NCBI RefSeq assembly: GCF_018476885.1
Contig: NZ_JAHCVJ010000002.1
Coordinates: forward strand, 496,001 to 560,000
DNA length: 64,000 nucleotides
DNA from: Geoanaerobacter pelophilus
GTDB lineage: Bacteria; Desulfobacterota; Desulfuromonadia; Geobacterales; DSM-12255
Direction: 5' to 3'
The notes below the pieces were generated by a model that saw only the letters and a program-made list of their open reading frames with translations, made no database searches and was not told the origin of the DNA. Of this stretch, positions 62,296-64,000 are shown piece after piece (position 1 is the first letter of the stretch; each line of letters begins with the position of its first letter). Made by a program: the position numbers and the translations under genes.

Positions 62296-64000
62296 TCAGA
62301 ATTTGTAGGAAATCTTGCCAAAATAGGTAATAGGAGCACCGGGACGGTAACGGGTGGCAGTGTCCTTGGTTACTTCCATGGCATAGTGCTTGTCGAAAAG
62401 GTTGTTGACGTCAAAGGTAATGTCCCAGTGCTTGTCCTCGTAACCGACCAGCAGGTTCGTCAGAAACTCGTAGCCGTCGTATTTTTCTGAGTTGGCATTA
62501 TCCACAAAGTAGCTGCCCCAGCTGTAGGTATCGAGCTTGGCTTTGAACCCGGAAGGGTGCTTGTAAAAGGCATAGAGATTGTACTGATGCTCCGGGATAT
62601 ATGGCAGCCGGTTGCCGCTCCTATTGAGGAGCTGTCCCTGGACCGGCTCCTGAAAGCTGTCATAACTGAAATCGCTGTAAGTATAAGTCCCTCCCAGATA
62701 GAGACTGGTCAATGCCTGATACTTGCCGGACAGCTCGATCCCTTTTTTGATGGTTGAGCCGGCATTGCTGTACGTGGTCGCTCCGCCGACAAGGTATGTC
62801 TGCACGATCTCATCGGATACATCCATGTAGAACAGGGAAAGGTCGATACTGTGGCCACCGGAGAAACGGCTCTTTGCTCCGACCTCATAGTTAATGGTCG
62901 TGGCCGGGTCTAGATTGGGATTATCTGAAAGCTCACTCGACTGAGGGGTCTGGAACCCGGTGGCTATTGTTCCGTAAAGGTTCAAACTGTCATTTACCTT
63001 GTAGACAGCTCCGATCCGCGGGCTCACATAATTGAATGCCTTGTCCACACCGATCTGTTGCCGGTTTGCCACATACCTCCCGCTGGCATAATCGAACTCC
63101 TGGAAGAGATCAGAAGAAAGGTCGAACCGTACCTGGTCAAAGCGGACACCGATATCGACAATCCAGGATTGCGACGGCTGTAACGATTCCTGGGCATAGA
63201 CCCCCCACTTGGCAACGGTGTCATCATCGCTCTGCATCAGAGACCCCGAGGCGTCAGAGAGAGTAGCGGTGATTCTGCCAGTCGGCAGGGTCCTGACATC
63301 TCTAAAGGTATACTTTTTCCCATTGGGGGTATCCACCTGAGCCGACACCCCAGAGGTAAGCACTCCCGGCAAGCCGAGCAGATGATGCTTCCAGTCCACC
63401 TGAATATCGCTGCCGTAGATGTCGGCACTACCGTCATTGATCGCCCCGGTAACCGGATGATAATGCTGCCAGTGCTGGAAATAGACGAGCGGTTTGAGCT
63501 TGAAGTCGCCGATCTCCTTTTCCAGCTTCAGGTTGGTGAAGTATATCTCGCTGTAGCGCCCCGAGTGACGCCACGGTTCAGAGGTAAGCTGGCTGATGTC
63601 GCTGTCGAACTGAGACTTGGTCAACGTCCCGGGCAGCTGGATATTGGCATCGGTATAACTGAAATTAAAGTCAATGGACGTCTTCTCGTCCAGCAGATGA
63701 CCGATCTTTAGACTGGTCTGGCTAGTGTCGAATTTGTTCCAGGCCCGCCAACTGTCGGTTGACTTGCGGCTCCCTGCCACGGTGACATAGGTCGAGCCGA
63801 AGCTGGTGCCGTAAATGAGGTTGTACATCTGGGTATTTTCGCTGCCATAGCCGATCTTCAGGCTCTTGATCTCCTCAAAAGGATTGCGGCTGATGATATT
63901 CACCACGCCACCGGCGGCATTGGCGCCGTACATGGTGGAATTTGGCCCTTTCACCACATCGATCCGCTCCACGAGCTGGGTGTCTATGAAGTCGAAACGC
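62296..64000 (-). CDS. TonB-dependent receptor (5' end beyond the window)
   Basis: The visible 568 residues run from the end of the plug domain (QLVERIDVVKGPNSTMYGAN, then NAAGGVVNIISRNPF) through the barrel to the terminal strand ending GKISYKF. The N-terminal signal, TonB box and most of the plug lie past position 64000. It is related to FepA/CirA-type receptors; the ligand is unknown. It heads the run periplasmic protein / polyferredoxin / Cys-rich peptide / TonB. Confidence 0.93.
   Translation of the reverse strand, partial: RFDFIDTQLVERIDVVKGPNSTMYGANAAGGVVNIISRNPFEEIKSLKIGYGSENTQMYNLIYGTSFGSTYVTVAGSRKSTDSWRAWNKFDTSQTSLKIGHLLDEKTSIDFNFSYTDANIQLPGTLTKSQFDSDISQLTSEPWRHSGRYSEIYFTNLKLEKEIGDFKLKPLVYFQHWQHYHPVTGAINDGSADIYGSDIQVDWKHHLLGLPGVLTSGVSAQVDTPNGKKYTFRDVRTLPTGRITATLSDASGSLMQSDDDTVAKWGVYAQESLQPSQSWIVDIGVRFDQVRFDLSSDLFQEFDYASGRYVANRQQIGVDKAFNYVSPRIGAVYKVNDSLNLYGTIATGFQTPQSSELSDNPNLDPATTINYEVGAKSRFSGGHSIDLSLFYMDVSDEIVQTYLVGGATTYSNAGSTIKKGIELSGKYQALTSLYLGGTYTYSDFSYDSFQEPVQGQLLNRSGNRLPYIPEHQYNLYAFYKHPSGFKAKLDTYSWGSYFVDNANSEKYDGYEFLTNLLVGYEDKHWDITFDVNNLFDKHYAMEVTKDTATRYRPGAPITYFGKISYKF

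Overview
The window looks like a chromosomal segment of a Geobacterales-type bacterium (Desulfobacterota, Geobacter/Geotalea relatives). This is inferred from the recA-pilT-recX-alaS gene order, many multi-domain sensor kinases, RNase J, a clustered arginine pathway, larB/larC and a GC-rich backbone. No ribosomal RNA is present, so the genus cannot be fixed. Most genes lie on the minus strand.

Region by region. 1-8.3 kb: the end of peptide deformylase, a PAS/PocR sensor kinase, then a tightly coupled unit of two hybrid kinases and an ABC-type periplasmic binding protein. 8.5-10.5 kb: a TonB-dependent receptor behind a good sigma-70 promoter, followed by a 53-residue membrane protein on the plus strand. 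10.9-17.0 kb: gltB-gltD (glutamate synthase). 17.4-27.6 kb: an AT-richer integrated element beside tRNA-Ser(CGA). It carries a P4-type integrase, an AlpA regulator, an excisionase-like protein, a Rep_trans replication initiator, a TIR-NB-ARC-TPR protein, a serine recombinase with an HNH-like partner, and an Mrr-type restriction endonuclease. 27.6-31.5 kb: tRNA-Ser, tadA, RNase J, small membrane proteins and plsC. 31.6-34.7 kb: pal, ssb, a crotonase and a lipoprotein. 34.7-42.4 kb: argH, an unusual nitrilase-like/Nudix pair, argG, argF, argD, argB. 42.6-45.5 kb: a diguanylate cyclase, a DUF2892 protein and a response-regulator/kinase. 45.6-50.9 kb: alaS, recX, pilT, recA. 51-55.7 kb: a PAS-GAF kinase, CinA-type amidase, larC, larB. 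55.9-58.0 kb: DAHP synthase, a 6S RNA candidate and an FGE-like protein. 58-64 kb: a small unknown protein, an MFS transporter, and a TonB / Cys-rich peptide / membrane polyferredoxin / periplasmic protein / TonB-receptor cluster that runs off the window.

The integrated element is the accessory part. Ten-base arm-type repeats (ATACCGTAAA) occur at both its ends, which defines its extent (about 17.4-27.5 kb). Its cargo reads as anti-phage defence (a TIR-STAND sensor and an Mrr nuclease) plus recombination functions, on a backbone able to integrate, excise and perhaps replicate by a rolling-circle initiator. Other points of note: a hybrid kinase whose phospho-accepting His is Tyr (one base change), a divergent C-N hydrolase inside the arginine cluster, and a 6S RNA between aroF and the FGE-like gene.
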